The notes below the pieces were generated by a model. That model did no database searches, was not told the origin of the DNA, and saw nothing but the letters and a program-made list of their open reading frames with translations. From assembly GCA_003117195.1 (NCBI GenBank), contig BDSI01000039.1, positions 688,001-752,000 of the forward strand: a stretch of DNA of 64,000 bases, written 5' to 3'. The position numbers and the translations under genes were made by a program. Positions within the stretch are counted from its first letter, which is position 1; each line of letters begins with the position of its first letter. The DNA comes from Eudorina sp. 2006-703-Eu-15 (Eukaryota; Chlorophyta; Chlorophyceae; Chlamydomonadales; Volvocaceae). Positions 44,001 to 57,141 of this stretch are shown piece after piece.

Positions 44001-47000
44001 CAGGCCCACCTCCAACGTCCTCTCCTGGGCCTGTGGTTTTTAATTTAACCTCCTTCCACCTCCTCCTCCTCCCTCTCCTCCCCTTCCTCCTCCTCCTCGA
44101 TTGACCGCGCGCCGTACCTTGGCCGCCAGGCCGCTCGCCAGTGTGCACCCATCGTCCAGCGGCTTGAGCAGCGCCGTCAGGAACTTGGCCTTGAGCGCCC
44201 GGTCCGGCTGGAAGATGGAGCTCCACACCCCGGAGAGCCCCTCCACCAGCGTGCGGCACTTGTCTGGACGGACGTACAGTGACGGCGCATTCCCGGTCAG
44301 ATTAATCAGCAATAGCGGCATCCGTCCATCCGCGTCAAGGCCACCGTCTCTGTCACATCCACGACCACTGCCACGTCCGTATCAGTGGACTCTTGACAGC
44401 CATCGGTCGGGGCGCACCGCACGAATTCCTTACAGCTCAAAAGACACACATCAGGGCGGGTTGCATTTCTAAACACACATCAGGGCGCTCAAACAAGACC
44501 CTCAAACACGTCAGGGCCCTCAAACACGTCAGGGCCCTCAAACACGGCCCCACTGACGCCAGACCCGCCACGGGTAACCCCCCTCGCACCTGGCGCTGGC
44601 GCCTGGCCGGGCCGCTCCAGCGCCGCCAACTTGCAGTGGAACGCGTACGCCTCCGCCACGCCGCCCGGCACCTGGCCCGCCACGAAGGCCGTGTTGGCCG
44701 CCACCACGCCCCGCAGCCCCGCCAGCGCTCGCTCCGCGGTGTCCCGCTCGGGGTCGGTGGCCAGCGCGCACAGCGCTGGCATGGCGGTCCAGGGCACCAC
44801 GATGCCGCCCCGGATGACCACCTCGATCAGCTCCAGGGCGCGGCGCCGCACCACTGAGGGCATGAGAGGGGATGAGAGGGGATGAGAGGGGATGAGGGGG
44901 AATGAGAGGGGATGAGCGGGCAAGAAGCAGAGCGGCACGAGGGAGAGCAGGAAAAGCAGCGTGACAAGGGCGCTGTAAGCACGTACCGAACAGCTCCGGG
45001 TCGCGAGCGGGCGATGGGACATGCATTGGCATCCCCCGCCTGCATGTGCACCTGGCCGTACCTGCCCCATGCGCCGCGGCCGTCCCGCTGGGCGTCGGCG
45101 GCGGTGTGGCGCCGCTCGCCGCGGACGACGGGGCCGCCGGCGTGGCGTCGGTGGCTAGCGCCAGGATCTTGTCCCACAGCATCTGCGCCGCAGAGTGGAA
45201 ACGTCAGGGAAGGAAGTGCGCCTCGAGACGGTGCGGCCTTGACAACGACGATGTCCAATTCTGGCCCAAGACCTAGACAACATCTAGGCACGACCGAGAC
45301 AACACCTAGACAACACCTAGACGCGACCTACACACGACTACCACGGTACCCAGCTGCGCCGGGACGGACACGGCGTGACGCCACCGCGGGAAACATCCTA
45401 TCTTTCTTATACAAAGGTAACACGTGGTGGAACCGCGAGTCCGCAAGGTCATGTCGCGCCGCCGCTACCTGGACGATGCCGCTGCTGACTGAGCTGCTGT
45501 CGCCCTCGCCGTTCCGACGCGCCAGCGGCTGGTGCTCCGCGTCCGGCAGGGTGCTGGCCTGCTGCGAGGCCGCCGCCTCGCGCCGCGCGGCGGCCTGGCG
45601 CGCCGTCAGCACGTCCTCCTCCGCGCGCAGCAGCTCGGTGAGCGAGCTGAGGCAGCGGGCCTTGATGGCGGCGGGCGCGGAGCGGTCCAGCGCGGCCTCC
45701 AGCACCGGCCCCACCTCGCGCACGTTGACCGCGAGCTGCGGCCGTGCGATGAAGATGAAGCCCAGGGCCTGAGGGCGGCGGGAGAGCGAGCCGCGCGCGA
45801 AACAACGACACAGAGTTGAGTCAGCCGACGCAACAGACCGCAGCGCGCGCCGAAGAAACTTCCAGTAAGCGACCTCAGCTGCTGACTGCTATTCAACCGG
45901 AACTGTATGGCGGCGCGGGCAGATACTGCCCGTGTTGCTGCCGAGACACCACAAGGTACATACAACCCGTGCCGAGTCGGCCCGTACTTCGAGAGTTTGG
46001 CCCGAGGCGGAGAGACACCACACGGCTCACTCGCGGGCACACAGCGCCCCGATGACAGTGAAACCCCGCATTCTTGCCCCACCCAGCTATATATGTATAA
46101 TATATATATACCTCTGACAGTCACAGTCAGGAGGTCTTGACCGCTGCAGCCGTACTTGCCGTACGGTACGGGACTGAGATAACCGCGGGACGAAACTCCC
46201 GCCCGGGCTGCTGCCCACCCACTCACTTGCAGCGCCGTCTCCTTGGCCCGGATGTTGTCCGCCAGGAGCGTGTAGAACCGGAGGACCAGGTCAAGCGCGG
46301 CTGCGCAATCCGGGTGCTTGGAGCCCTGCGTGCAGGACGCCGGGGTCACACACATTCGTTCCCTTGATGATGTTTTTTTCATGTTTCCCCGTTTGCAGGC
46401 TAACATGGTCAGTACTTTGGCACTGGGTGTGGGTCGGGCGGGTCCGCTCTACACCTTCGCTAAACACATTCGCTCTACACCTCCCCCTACCGGCAGCCCA
46501 TACGACGGCGCACCGTCCGGAGGTGCAAGCCCACTCAACTAAAAACTCAGTACCTGAAGAACCATTAACAATAAGCTTACAACGATCGAAAGGTCATAAC
46601 AATCGTGGTATTATTACTACATGTCGTCGGACAGCAACAAAACCCGGATTACTGCCAGGCACCCCGCCCCCGGCGTCTTCGCCGAGCTCATTCCACAGCC
46701 TTGGCGCGCCGTACCTCAATGGCTTCGTCCAAGATGTCCGATCCGTACCGGCACAAGGTGCCCAAGATGTACAGCAGCCGCGGGTACAGCCGCTGCTTCT
46801 CCGGCAGGCTGGTAACCTGCTGGGGCGGTGTGGAAGGCGGTTGCCGTGACGTCACCGCACATAGCGGATAACGCACCTCTGCTGGCCACGGTGGCTGCAA
46901 ATGCGACCTACCCGCGCCTGCTGCCAGGCAACGTTCTTTGTCTCTGTCGCCGTGCCTGACACACCCCTGGTTTGGGTCGAGATTTAGGGTTTTAGGGCGA

Positions 47001-50000
47001 AGCACACCCCTGCTTTCCCGTGCACAGGCATCTGCAGCACTGCAGCTGCCGTACTGACCCAGTGGACGGAGCCTTGCACCGAATGCTCCCGGCCAACCGG
47101 CGGCGTCGCCAGTTGCTTTGGGGAGCCGACCAGTGCCTTGCTGCCTTCACCCAGTGCGTCACTGCGCCACCGCCGCACCTGTTTCCGGCAGTCGTTCTCG
47201 AGGATGTTGAAGTATGTAGACGCCTCCTGGCGGACCGTGTTCCGGTGCTGCGGCTTCAGCGCCGCCATCGCGCAGAGGCACTGGCACGCGACCGTCACCA
47301 CCTGCACACACGGACAGACGGACGGACGGATTGAAGGACGCCGCGAAGCCCTGCCAGCCGGACGCGCCAGACACACGGAAACCCTCCCTTTGTCAACAAA
47401 GACAACGAAATCGGAAAATTCACTGATTGTGTAGCAGTTGGAAACCCTTCCTGCCTTACGAACCCGCATGCACATGCTACGCACAGCACCGAAGTGCGCA
47501 CCCGGGTGCATCATGTCCCCACCAAGCCTAACATTCGCTCGTTTGCGCTATGAACATGGGGGCAACTGCGGTGGCGACCGACGGCAGCCAAGACGCCCCC
47601 AACCAGGCCAGCACCGGCAGTATCAGCCGAGGTACCGCTGGCCGCGGACCAACAGGTGAACCTGACCTGCACGTGCGACACGCGGCGGATGATGTTCTGC
47701 AGGTCCTGCACGATTTCGTCCGCCAGCACGTCGTCCATGTGCCTCAGCGCCCCCATGCAGCCGCCCACCACCGCCAGCACCGCCAGCAGCTGCTCGGCCT
47801 TCCGGCGGCATGCCTGGTCGTTCGCCCCCATGGGTATCTCCTGCAGCGTCCGCGACAGCAGCAGCAGTCCCACCCACACCACGCACACATCGTCAGTCAC
47901 GAGGGCCCCCTGTGCTGCACAACGAGGCGCCCAAGCACTGCGCGTGCGCCACGCCACACGCGGTCAGCAAACCGTGCGTGAGCCGGACCCGGCGTGCGAT
48001 TCCGCTGGGACCCGGACCCGGACCGTACCTTGATGTACGGCGCCAGGCAGCGGACGACCCGCTGCGGGTCCTCCGACTGGTGCAGCAGCTTCACGTCCGC
48101 CACGCACAGCGCGTGTAGCGCCAGCAGGCTCTGGAACAGCTCATCCGCAGCCGCCGGGCCCTCCTGCCGCGCAGCCGACGAGCCGGACGGCGTGGGGGCG
48201 TCCTGCTCGCCCTGCAGCTCCAGCGCCCGCGCCAGCAGCACGTCCGCGACCTCCTTGGCCCCCCGCCGCACCGCTTCGAGCTCGGGCTTGCCTTCCTGTG
48301 CGCACCCGCAGGGGGGAACAGACCCAAAGGATCATGCAAGGTTGACGGCTAACTGGCAGGCATGGGTATTCGTGGAAGACGTGGGCTAGGGGGTGGCTAA
48401 GGGCCAGATGGGGTGGCTAGCAAGTGAAGGGGGTGCCAAGGACGGTGTCCTTTTTCGCAAGGATCGACGGCAAGTCGGAACAGAGACAGAAGGATGTACG
48501 GGGAAGCTCCCCGTGGGAGCGGATGGGGGGCCTGTGCGGGCGATCAGGGATGCAGGGTAAGGGTATGTTCTGCTGGTGACTGTCTGAAGCCTTGTCCCAG
48601 GTACAGAACGACGTGCCGTCACCCACAATAGCGTTGATCCCTTTTCGGTGTCCGCTGTAACGTTCATTCATTCATTCAATAGCCACATGGCTTCATAGCT
48701 GCAACAGACACCCAAAGGAATCATCGGAGGAGAGATCACAGCGGCGCTCCGCACCGCAACGCCTTGGCGAACGTGCCTAGAGACCCGCACACCCACCCAG
48801 CCACCCAGCTATCAAGCTCAGGTACTCGCCTCGCCGACGATGCTCCTTATCGTCGCCACGATGGGCATGGCGGAATGGAACGGCACGCTGGCCGCCGCCC
48901 CCATCCGGCTGTAGAACGCCATCACCACCTCCCCCAGCTGGGCCGCCCGCTGGCTGGAGCTGCGGGACACGTGTGTGCTGCCGTCGTCGCCGTCTGGAGC
49001 GGCGAACAGAATACAGACGTGGAAGCGAGCAGCCGAGGCCGTCAGGAGGCGGCGCGCGGGCACAACGACGGTCCGGAAACCGTGTTGAAGGCAAGGGCGC
49101 ATCCCCACGGGGACGAGACAGACACTCATGGTCGCCGCCGCGGTGCAAGCAACTAATGATGCGAAGCCCATGTGCCGGAGGTCCCTTCCCATGTATCCCT
49201 CTAGGCACCGTACCCCCGAAGCAGCGGCACAGCGTGTGAGAATGTGCCGATACCGTATTCACTGGATGCTCCAGGTGCAGGCGCGCCTTACGGCACTTAC
49301 CCAGTTGGAAGCCGGACAGGAACCAGATCTCCGCACATATCCTGTTGACCAACGCCCGCATCGTGTCCTGCTCGCGGCACCGGCAAGGAGGGACAGCCAC
49401 GGCTTACAGATTTGGCCCCGAGTTGCAGACCTCCGGTCCAGACCAAGCCCGGTCAAAATCGGCTTTGCAGCACCACGGTGTCGGCCCAGCTGCCCCAAGC
49501 CACGGTTGCCGCCCGGCTCCTAGCTGTACTTGCTGAAACCCACCTCCGTGTCTGTGGCGCGCGCGACGATGCGCAGCAGCGCGTCCGTTCGTTGGGCGAA
49601 GTCGGGGAAGCGCACGCAGCACTCCCATAACAGGCGGATGGCGCGCTTGCGCACGGTCAGGCCCGCGTCCTCCACGGCGCGCACGAGCACGTCATAAAAC
49701 TGCACCGCCAGTTCGGCGCTGCGGCTGATGTGCCTGCACGGATCAGCGCGGCGCAATGCCGTTCAAGCGTCGCTCAAAGCCGTATGGCTCTCCCGCCACG
49801 GCCTCTAGTTCCCGACGGAGCCTTGCAAGTAAGACGGCGGCTGCCGCGCCATCGGCTCGCTATGGGCTTCCTTGCTGTTTGCTGTCCTTTTGTGCGACGT
49901 ATGAGCCGACAGGGCCATGAGCCGACAGGGCAAGTTCCGCACTGCGGCAAAGCTGATGATTGCAGGGGCGCAGCCCGGAGGGGATCACTGCCCCGCTGCA

Positions 50001-53000
50001 GCAGGACGGCCTTCCCCAGGGCCCACGGCGCGTCGCAAGCGGGGCGGACAGACGACTCACTTGCCGATCAGGTCGACCGCCGCCTCGCGGACCAGCACGC
50101 TGTCGTCCGCCAGCGCCGCCTTGATGCCGACCTGCACAACAACAGCCACGCTTGATACCCAGGGATGGCTGTCGCACGGCGCCGGTGCACACGCCGTGGT
50201 TGCCGTACATGGCTGTCGTACGGCCCTGGTGCCCACGCCGTGCTTGCCGTACATGTCTGTCGTACGGCCCGGCGCACACGCCATGGTTGCCGTACATGGC
50301 TGTCGTATGGCCCCGGTGCCCACGCCATGGTTGCCGTACATGGCTGTCGTACGGCTCCGGTGCCCACGCAGTGCTTGCCGTACATGGCTGTCGTACGGCC
50401 CCGGTGCCCACGCAGTGGCGCACAAGCTCCAGGGCGACTGCGGTTCCAAGCTTTGACCCGGGTATGCCATACACCCCATGGATGCGGTGTTGCAGTTGGC
50501 GGACCTTGGTGGAACCGGGGCCCCGCAAGTGACACGACGATGCCTTGCCCCTCACCTGCACTTCCGCGCAGCTAAGCACCCCCACGTCCACCTCGATGAC
50601 GGCCCCGAGCAGCTTGATGGCCTTGGCGCGCGCCGCCGCCGCGTGCGCTTCCTGCCGCGTTCGGCCGCTTCCCCCGGCGTCGGCCAGCCAACACAGCAGC
50701 GTGCGCCGGCTGCGGACCAGCAGCGACTCGGACGCCAGCCACCGGCCGAGCGCGATGGCCCTCTCCCGATCAACCTCGACCAGGCCTGCGTGCCGGCACA
50801 CACAGGTTCAGTACTGCGGAACCGACCGCCGTCACGGGTCCGAGACTCACCAGGCCCCCGACACACGCATGTTGCAGCCCATCACTGCACGGATGCATCT
50901 GGATTCTGGAAGGTCGCACGTGGTTGCAAGCCTAAGCCGCAAACGGTGGCCACATCGGTAGAAGCAGCAGCAAGTGTGGAGGTTCCCCCATATCGCCTGA
51001 GACCGTTGCGTCCGTCGCCCGAGACCGCACCGGATGTGGAAGCCCCCAGGCAGGAGCGTTGCCGCTCGTACACCTGCCGGCAGTACATGATCGCCTCGCC
51101 CGTCTGCTGCTCGTCCAGCTTCTGGCCCTGCTGCTGCGCCAGGGTCTTCTCGCGCGCAAGCAGCATGTTGCAGGCGATGAACTGCCGCGCGCTGCCCGCG
51201 GTGCTGGTGGCCGCAAGGCCGGCTCCGCCGCCGCCGCTGCCATCGTGACCGACGGACCCGGGCGTGGCGAGGTGCTCCAGCAGCAGCTCCTGCGCCACTT
51301 CGCCCTTGTCCACAGCGGTCTCGCTGGCCTCCTTGCCCACGGCGGCTGGCCACGGGTCGGCAGGAATTCAGGAAAACGTCAGCGAGAGTGGAAAGAGGTG
51401 GGTATGATGTCCCCCACGTTGACGGACGTTGCAATATGTGCCGGTGGGCACGCCCTCCATGTGGGTCAGGCTTGGCCCTTCTGATGCTTTGCGCCACCAT
51501 ACCCAGGTGTCCTCGGCAACGTTCCGAGCATTTTGTTGCAAACTTCATGCAGGGCACTTTGCGATGGCGGGTCAGAATGTCCAGGTGCCTCGCCTCTCCC
51601 TGCCTTGCCTCTGTTCTGACTCCCTCCCTCGCCACGCCACCCATCTTGTCGACTCACCAATTGCCCCGTCGATGGCCAAAGTCACACCCCTCACGGCCTC
51701 CGGCGTGCTGGCCTCCTTGACCAGGATGTGCAGCTGCCGCGCGAGCAAGCCCAACAGCTCGATACACACCAGCTGCACCCCCGCGTCTGGGTTCTTCAGG
51801 TTCTCCTTGATGACGAAGATGAGGCGCCGCAGCAGGGCCGACGCAGCGGGCCACTCCGGCAGCGGCAGCGCCACCAGCAGGTCCTCCACCAGCGCCTCCA
51901 CCCAGGCCCTCAAGTCCGAGGACGTGTCCGCCTTAGCGGCGCGGGCGGCTGGGAGCCTGGTGCGAGGGGTCGGGGTGAGGGGGTGTGGGGCGTCGCTGCG
52001 CGGGCGCCCAATGACTGGCGCCTGGTACAGAAACACCGAAGCTGCCGGCATGTTCTTGTGGTTCGTTCCGCACAGAAGGACGCGGCGAGCGCAGTGTTCC
52101 GGCCGCTGCAACAAGCGACCCCTCTGTTCGAACACCACGCACCCACACACGGGACGTCCTTCTTGTCCAGTCGGCAATGTGGCGGCAGACGGCTGTGTAC
52201 ACCGCTACGCCACATTGCCCATTCACAGGCGGACCGATTTGACCCACGAACCAGGCGGCGGGGCACAACCTGACCCGCTTGCCGGCACGTGCAACAAAGG
52301 CCCCCAAAGGCACCCGTCTGGTATCCATGCGACAAGCCTTACTTCTTAAAGATTTCGTGCCAGAAGTAGTCTGACCAGCGGATCGGTAGCCGTGCCGGCT
52401 CCAGCGCTGCGGGTCCCGTCGCGTCCACGGCCGGCAGCTCAGCCGTGACCTGGATCAGCTCCATCACCAGCGCCGTCGCCATCTGGATGTTCGTCGGCCT
52501 ATCCGCCGCCTGAGTACGCATTTCGACGTCGAGTCTGTCGGCATGCACTGAGGCCTCACACGTGTCTGGAGGACAAGCGCACCTGGGACCCTTGCGATTG
52601 TTGCGCTAGACTTCTACTACGCCCCTAAACGGCAACGAGATCTGACCCAGCCCAGAAGACTGGACCAACCCACATGGAGCCCCGGAAGCGGCCGTTCGCC
52701 CAGCATCCAAGATGCAAACCAATAATGAGATGAGGCGCCTACGAGCTGTCACTTGTAACGGCCACATTATAAAAAAACCAATCGCGGTGGCAACAGATCA
52801 TGTCCGCACCTGCAGGGGGAAGTGTCGCGCCAGGTGCTTCCCGGGGTTGAGGTGCGTCAACACCCCCTGGACAAATTCGTCCACGACGGTATTGCGCTGC
52901 TGCGGGTAGAACTTGAACATCGACACGACCAGGCCTGCATGCGCGACGTCGAACCGGGGGCGCCTTCGGAAAAAGCAGCGCGCCCGAATGCTCTGCGGCC

Positions 53001-55436
53001 AAACCCTTCTTGCCCCCAACAGCCCACTGGTAAAACCCGTGGGACGTGACCAGCCCCGGGGGCGTCACACATATATACACACACACCTATACACACGAGA
53101 ACGCCAGACCCAGATCGGAAAATGGCGTGCCACGACGTCTGCGCTTACCTAGCGCCCGGTAGTGGAGCGTGTTCAGCGAGGTGACGGTTAGCGCCTGCTG
53201 CGACATGCGGACGAGCGGAATGAGCCCCTCCACTGCCATGCGAACCAGGCTCAGCACATGTGCCAGCCGCGTCAGCGCCTGCTCGAGCTGCCCGACCAGG
53301 GTCGCTGTCCAGCGCGGCAGGCTGCGAGCAGATGCGGCCAGGGCAACGCGGGTGATCCCAACCGACGCGCAATGCGGTGCCTCCGGCACCAGTTATGCGT
53401 GCCGTACATGTCGGGAACGGCCTCGCGGCGCCACGGAAGCTTCACAGCACGTCGGATCGGCCATGGACGCGTTTTGAGTCCTTACCGCTTGCCCGTTGCG
53501 GCTGCGCCGGCGCCCCGGCCGCGAGACGGCTTGACCGGCTTGCAAGCCTCGTCCTCCTCTGCGGCGCGCACGACAGGACAGGAAACGTCACAAACCGTCC
53601 CCTCTTGGCTTGCCTGGCGTCTTTTGGGTATCCTCACCGTCATCGCCCTCTGTGGGCCGATACATGTGCTTAAAGCGGGCGTCGTGCACCGCCAGGACGT
53701 TGTACTGCAAGTGGTACTTGGTAAGGTCGACAGCGGTGCCCAGGACCTCCTCTAGGTACAACGCCGGCGGCAGCTGGGGGGTGGACAAGATCACCAGCTC
53801 GCAGAGCACAGCCTCCAACCCGGTCGTCACCCTCGTCAACGACGCGGCTTTGACCTGTAAAACGGAACACACGCCGATCGCGGCCAGCCCTTACTTTCAG
53901 CATAAAAGCAGCTGACAACGCGATGTGGGTTGGGCGCAGAATGTATATTTGGGTCGGCCACATCGGCCAGGTGCGCGAAAAGCGCAGTTTAAAATCGCGG
54001 ATATTGCTCTAGGCACAGCTCGTCAGGGACGTCGCTCCTCCGTCTCCAACCCAACTCACCTCAACGTCCTCCGGGAGAAGCTGCTCCCGCGCCATCGCCG
54101 CGGTGCTGTTCAGCGCCAGAAGCAGGCTCTGCAACCTGGTCTGCGGCACCAGGTGCAAGTAGCCTTGCGCTTGCGCAGTCAGGAGCTGGCCGTGCATGTC
54201 CTTCAAGACCCCGTAATGGAAAATCCAGCGCTGCTGCCACCGGCCGCTGCTCCCATCGCCGGCTCTGGAACCATTATTGTTGACGTCATCAGCTGGGGCG
54301 CTGCTCGAGGCCTCCACCATGGCTGCTTCCAAGAACGAGTCTAGTTTGGCTGGAAGAGAGGGCCACACACACAGGCCGATCGAAACAGGATGGCCACCCG
54401 ATGTCGTTGCCCCGGAGGATTCCGGCGTTGGAGGCGTAGAGAGGTGCAGACGCCGGTTACAACCGTGGTGGTGGGGTACAGGGCCATGGAGTGGGTTGCG
54501 CAGAGGCGAGGGCATGCCAGCACACATAAAGCATCTTGAGCATTCGCACATTCGGAGCATACAGTTTGGCGAGAGTCTGGGTGGCTGCTTACCACCTCGA
54601 CGTCCTGCATGTGCGGCAAACATGCTCGGAGGTACCCACCTGCTGCTGCTTCGGCCTCATGATGGCTCATGACGTACGTTTCCTGCCGCACGCCGCGGCG
54701 GGCCCGCTTCTTGCTCGTGGTTGGCGCCTCGATGTCCTGAGTTTGGGTTTGGGACCGGAGCCCATGATTAGTGACGTCCTGACGTCAACACACCGTAAGA
54801 ATCCGATCAGAGATCAGACCGATCAAGGCAGGCGCACCCATCTCACCACACCGCGCTCCTCATGGTCCCTCCCAAGCGCCCCGGAGCTCGCTTTGCGCGC
54901 TGACGCTGTCCCTGGAGGATCCAGTTGGCTGTTGTGCGCCGAGACCGCCATCGGTGCCGGGCGCCCGGGTGTCGTTGCGGCAACCTCTTCCATGTCTGTG
55001 AATGTCAAGGGAGGAACAGTTTGTTTGTTTGGGAAGGCGTGCATGCGCAGCTGACGGCTTGACCTACCCGCCACGCCGTACTGGAACAGCAGCGGGTTGC
55101 GGCTGATCAAGCTCTTCGCCAGACGGCATGATGGGTTAGGGTTGCTCACGACGTCCGTGTTGATCGGGCGCCTGAAACGCAGGCAAGGTCGTTAAGAGGG
55201 CGATCCGCGCTCGCACCGTCGCGTGCACGCACGCACACATAGGAGATGTCGGTCGCCGTCAGCACGGCATCCAGCTGCTCGATCAGCTGTACGTTCTGAG
55301 CCAGCCGAGCATCCTCTTCGTCACCGTCATGCAGCTGTAGCGTCACCGAGGACTGCTCCGCCGACACAGGCAGTCGCAGAAGGGTCGCTGGGTCATCAAA
55401 CGAAACCAGGTCTAGCTTGAAGCGTGGGGCAGCCAT
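41026..55436 (-). CDS. SCC2: SCC2/NIPBL (adherin) cohesin-loading factor, complete
   Basis: About 31 exons on the minus strand, roughly 1890 aa. Exons: 55436-55237, 55171-55068, 54995-54847, 54736-54640, 54349-54060, 53854-53638, 53558-53486, 53321-53149, 52934-52810, 52509-52343, 51956-51658, 51345-51074, 50774-50556, 50131-50061, 49733-49544, 49367-49301, 48993-48826, about 48291-48029, 47840-47667, 47301-47179, 46816-46715, 46325-46227, 45768-45469, 45182-45062, 44853-44590, 44263-44118, 43779-43609, 43167-42929, 42584-42278, about 41920-41759, 41347-41026. HEAT-repeat signatures match NIPBL: ARAKAIKLLGAVIEVD, then DSVLVREAAVDLIGKHI, then GLTVRKRAIRLLWECC; later LLYILGTLCRYGSDIL and the C-terminal Nipped-B region VRRRALELIEVVIRGG...ALATDPE. 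SCC2 with SCC4/MAU2 loads cohesin onto chromatin in the nucleus. The tail is an RG-rich, acidic, then basic low-complexity segment. The acceptor near 41920, joining the last three exons, is not resolved; the acceptors at 50774 and 48291 were picked by phase. Confidence 0.9.
41533..41567. repeat. Near-perfect inverted repeat (hairpin)
   Basis: AGTTAGCGTACC - C - GGTACGCTAACT is a perfect 12-bp-arm palindrome with a one-base centre. It extends outward to GATT/AATC across one mismatch per arm, about 17 bp in total. It lies in the last SCC2 intron (41348-41758). Confidence 0.9.
44452..44478 (+). repeat. Dispersed tip motif, solo copy
   Basis: CAGGGCGGGTTGCATTTCTAAACACAC matches the right tip of the inverted-repeat element (25996-26021). 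It is followed by short CAGGGC(C/G)CTCAAACA direct repeats and lies in an SCC2 intron. Confidence 0.7.
50166..50418. repeat. 44-bp minisatellite in SCC2 intron
   Basis: Nearly six copies of a 44-bp unit containing GGCTGTCGTACGGCCCCGGT and GTTGCCGTACAT, with few substitutions, lie between the SCC2 exons at 50131 and 50556. Reading frames across it in all phases are artefacts. Confidence 0.95.
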
Positions 55437-55758
55437 CAGTCTCACAGACCACTGTTCGTTAAGTCAGCAAGCAAGACGACCAGTCTTGCAGCATCTCGTC
55501 CTGTGTGACAGCCCGCTAAAGCCCTTGCATCTTTTGGTGCGATGGCGGATGTCAGGGTGAGAACGTAGTGTGTATTCCAAAAACTAGCACAAGGCGAGTG
55601 CAGCAGGGTTTTCTGACTTGCGACAACTTGTTGCCGTACATGAATTGCTGAGCCAGATGGCCATGCTTCTCCTCAACGAGTAATAATTTATAGGCACATA
55701 GTACAATTGATTACCTGGCGAGACTGGTAGTTTTGGACCTGTGTCTTTGGTCTAAACC
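55437..55758. promoter_or_regulatory. Bidirectional promoter candidate
   Basis: Only 322 bp separate the SCC2 start codon (minus) from the start codon of the unknown 200-aa protein (plus). Both promoters and 5' UTRs must share this segment. It is less GC-rich than the coding regions; AATAATTTATAGG at about 55683-55695 is the most TATA-like stretch. Confidence 0.55.
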
Positions 55759-57013
55759 ATGTCAGAGGCTCTGTCCGAGGCCGAACAGGAGCTGTACACC
55801 GAACTAGCGGAGGAAGTAAGTGGGGGATAATCGTGTCCTGCCTTGGTCTCAACAGTTTGGTAGTAGTAGCCAGGGCACTTGGTTCTCCGCCTTAACCTTG
55901 GATTCTCTAATGGAAACAGTTGCCCTTGTGTTCGCAATGTAATAGGTTTACCATGAACTGGAGCATTTTGTAGCGGATCCTGCGTTCTGTGCTGCGTTGG
56001 AAAAGCCAGTCCGAGAAGGCATTCTTGCGCGCTGGACTGGGTGGGGCCGAGGGCAGCGTCAACGAGAAACCGTGAAGGTGAGGAAAATTGCTGCGCTTTC
56101 ATGCTGGGCATTGCAGCCTTGCTTGGCAGCCGCTCCTTTCCTGAAGCCCTAGTGACGTTAAACTGGACGGCAGTTTCCAAAGTCTTCTGGTTGCTAAGCA
56201 GCTTTTCATTTCTTATAGGATTCTGCAGCGCTTGAATCTCCAAAAGCTGCCACGCCTGGCCTGGAGCTGGCCGCGGAGGAACAGGGACTCTCATCGTCGG
56301 GAGCAGACAGCGACGGGCAGCAGGACAGCTTCGTCGTCGTTGACAGGAAGGATGCCGTGGAGTCGATGGCATTCTACATCGCGTCATGCATCACGGACTT
56401 GCCGGAAGCGCAAGCGTTGACTCCGAAGCAGCTGCAGAGCGCTCTTGTGGACGCCCTACGGGTGAGCGAAGGGGAGGTCGAGAGGGTCTGCATCATGGGC
56501 ACGAGCTCACAAGTAGCCTTGTACCTACACCGACCCCTACGGCATGGCACTTCGTGCGGGGTCCGTTGAGTACGGCATGCGTACAGACCACAACATCGCA
56601 GCGCCAGCGTGTCGCTTACTGGACATGACATGCCGGGTGCTGTCCTTGCAGACGTTGAAAAAGTCCCGCTTCCAACGGGTGTGCACCTGGGGCCGACGGA
56701 TGTACCGGTGGAGTACCTACACGTACAGCGCTGTCCAGGTACGGTCCGTGCTCAACTGTTTCGGCCACCCGTCTTGACCGACCCAATACCAACGTCAGCC
56801 TGCTTACTCGCCGTCATACCCGCCGCAGATGTACCAGAACCCGTGGCTGATGAGGTAAGGCACAGGTGTCTGTGTGAGCAAATAGCGTTGCCTGCCGTTG
56901 CTTGAGTTCGCGTTTGCTGACACGATCCTGCTCACGTGCAATGCGTTGGATGCAGGGTGTTGGTGGCTGCCTTGTGGACGGGTTCGCGCATGTCGATGAG
57001 GTTGCTGCTCTGA
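55759..57013 (+). CDS. Conserved-looking hypothetical protein, 200 aa, complete
   Basis: Six exons with consistent phases: 55759-55815, 55946-56077, 56219-56461, 56652-56738, 56829-56854, 56956-57013 (TGA). I do not recognise the family. The N-terminal third is helical and acidic (EALSEAEQELYTELAEE, then HELEHFVADPAF). A Ser/Asp/Gln-rich linker (about residues 64-100) leads to DSFVVVDRKDAVESMAFYIA. The C-terminal 60 residues are basic, aromatic and partly hydrophobic (TLKKSRFQRVCTWGRRMY, then PWLMRVLVAALWTG), which could be a membrane-associated or tail-anchor region. Introns are short and free of satellite DNA, unlike the neighbours. It is head-to-head with SCC2. Gene structure is well supported by phase; no function is assigned. 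Confidence 0.7.
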
Positions 57014-57136
57014 CACTGCCGGCATGGCACATGATTGTCGGAGCGCGGGACTTTCCGCCAGCACAATGCCCAGCTTTCCTTCTCTGCTCAGATTTAGGAA
57101 GGTCTTCCTACTAGTGATTGGTGTGAGAGAGGGTGG

Positions 57137-57141
57137 TGTAA
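57137..57141 (+). terminator. TGTAA polyadenylation signal candidate
   Basis: TGTAA lies 124 bases after the stop codon of the 200-aa protein gene, a typical volvocine 3' UTR distance. Confidence 0.55.

Noticed and set aside
50057..50801. Long minus-strand frames of 140-313 codons with Tyr-Asp-Ser-His-Val-Arg repeats
   Set aside because: They read through the 44-bp minisatellite between SCC2 exons.
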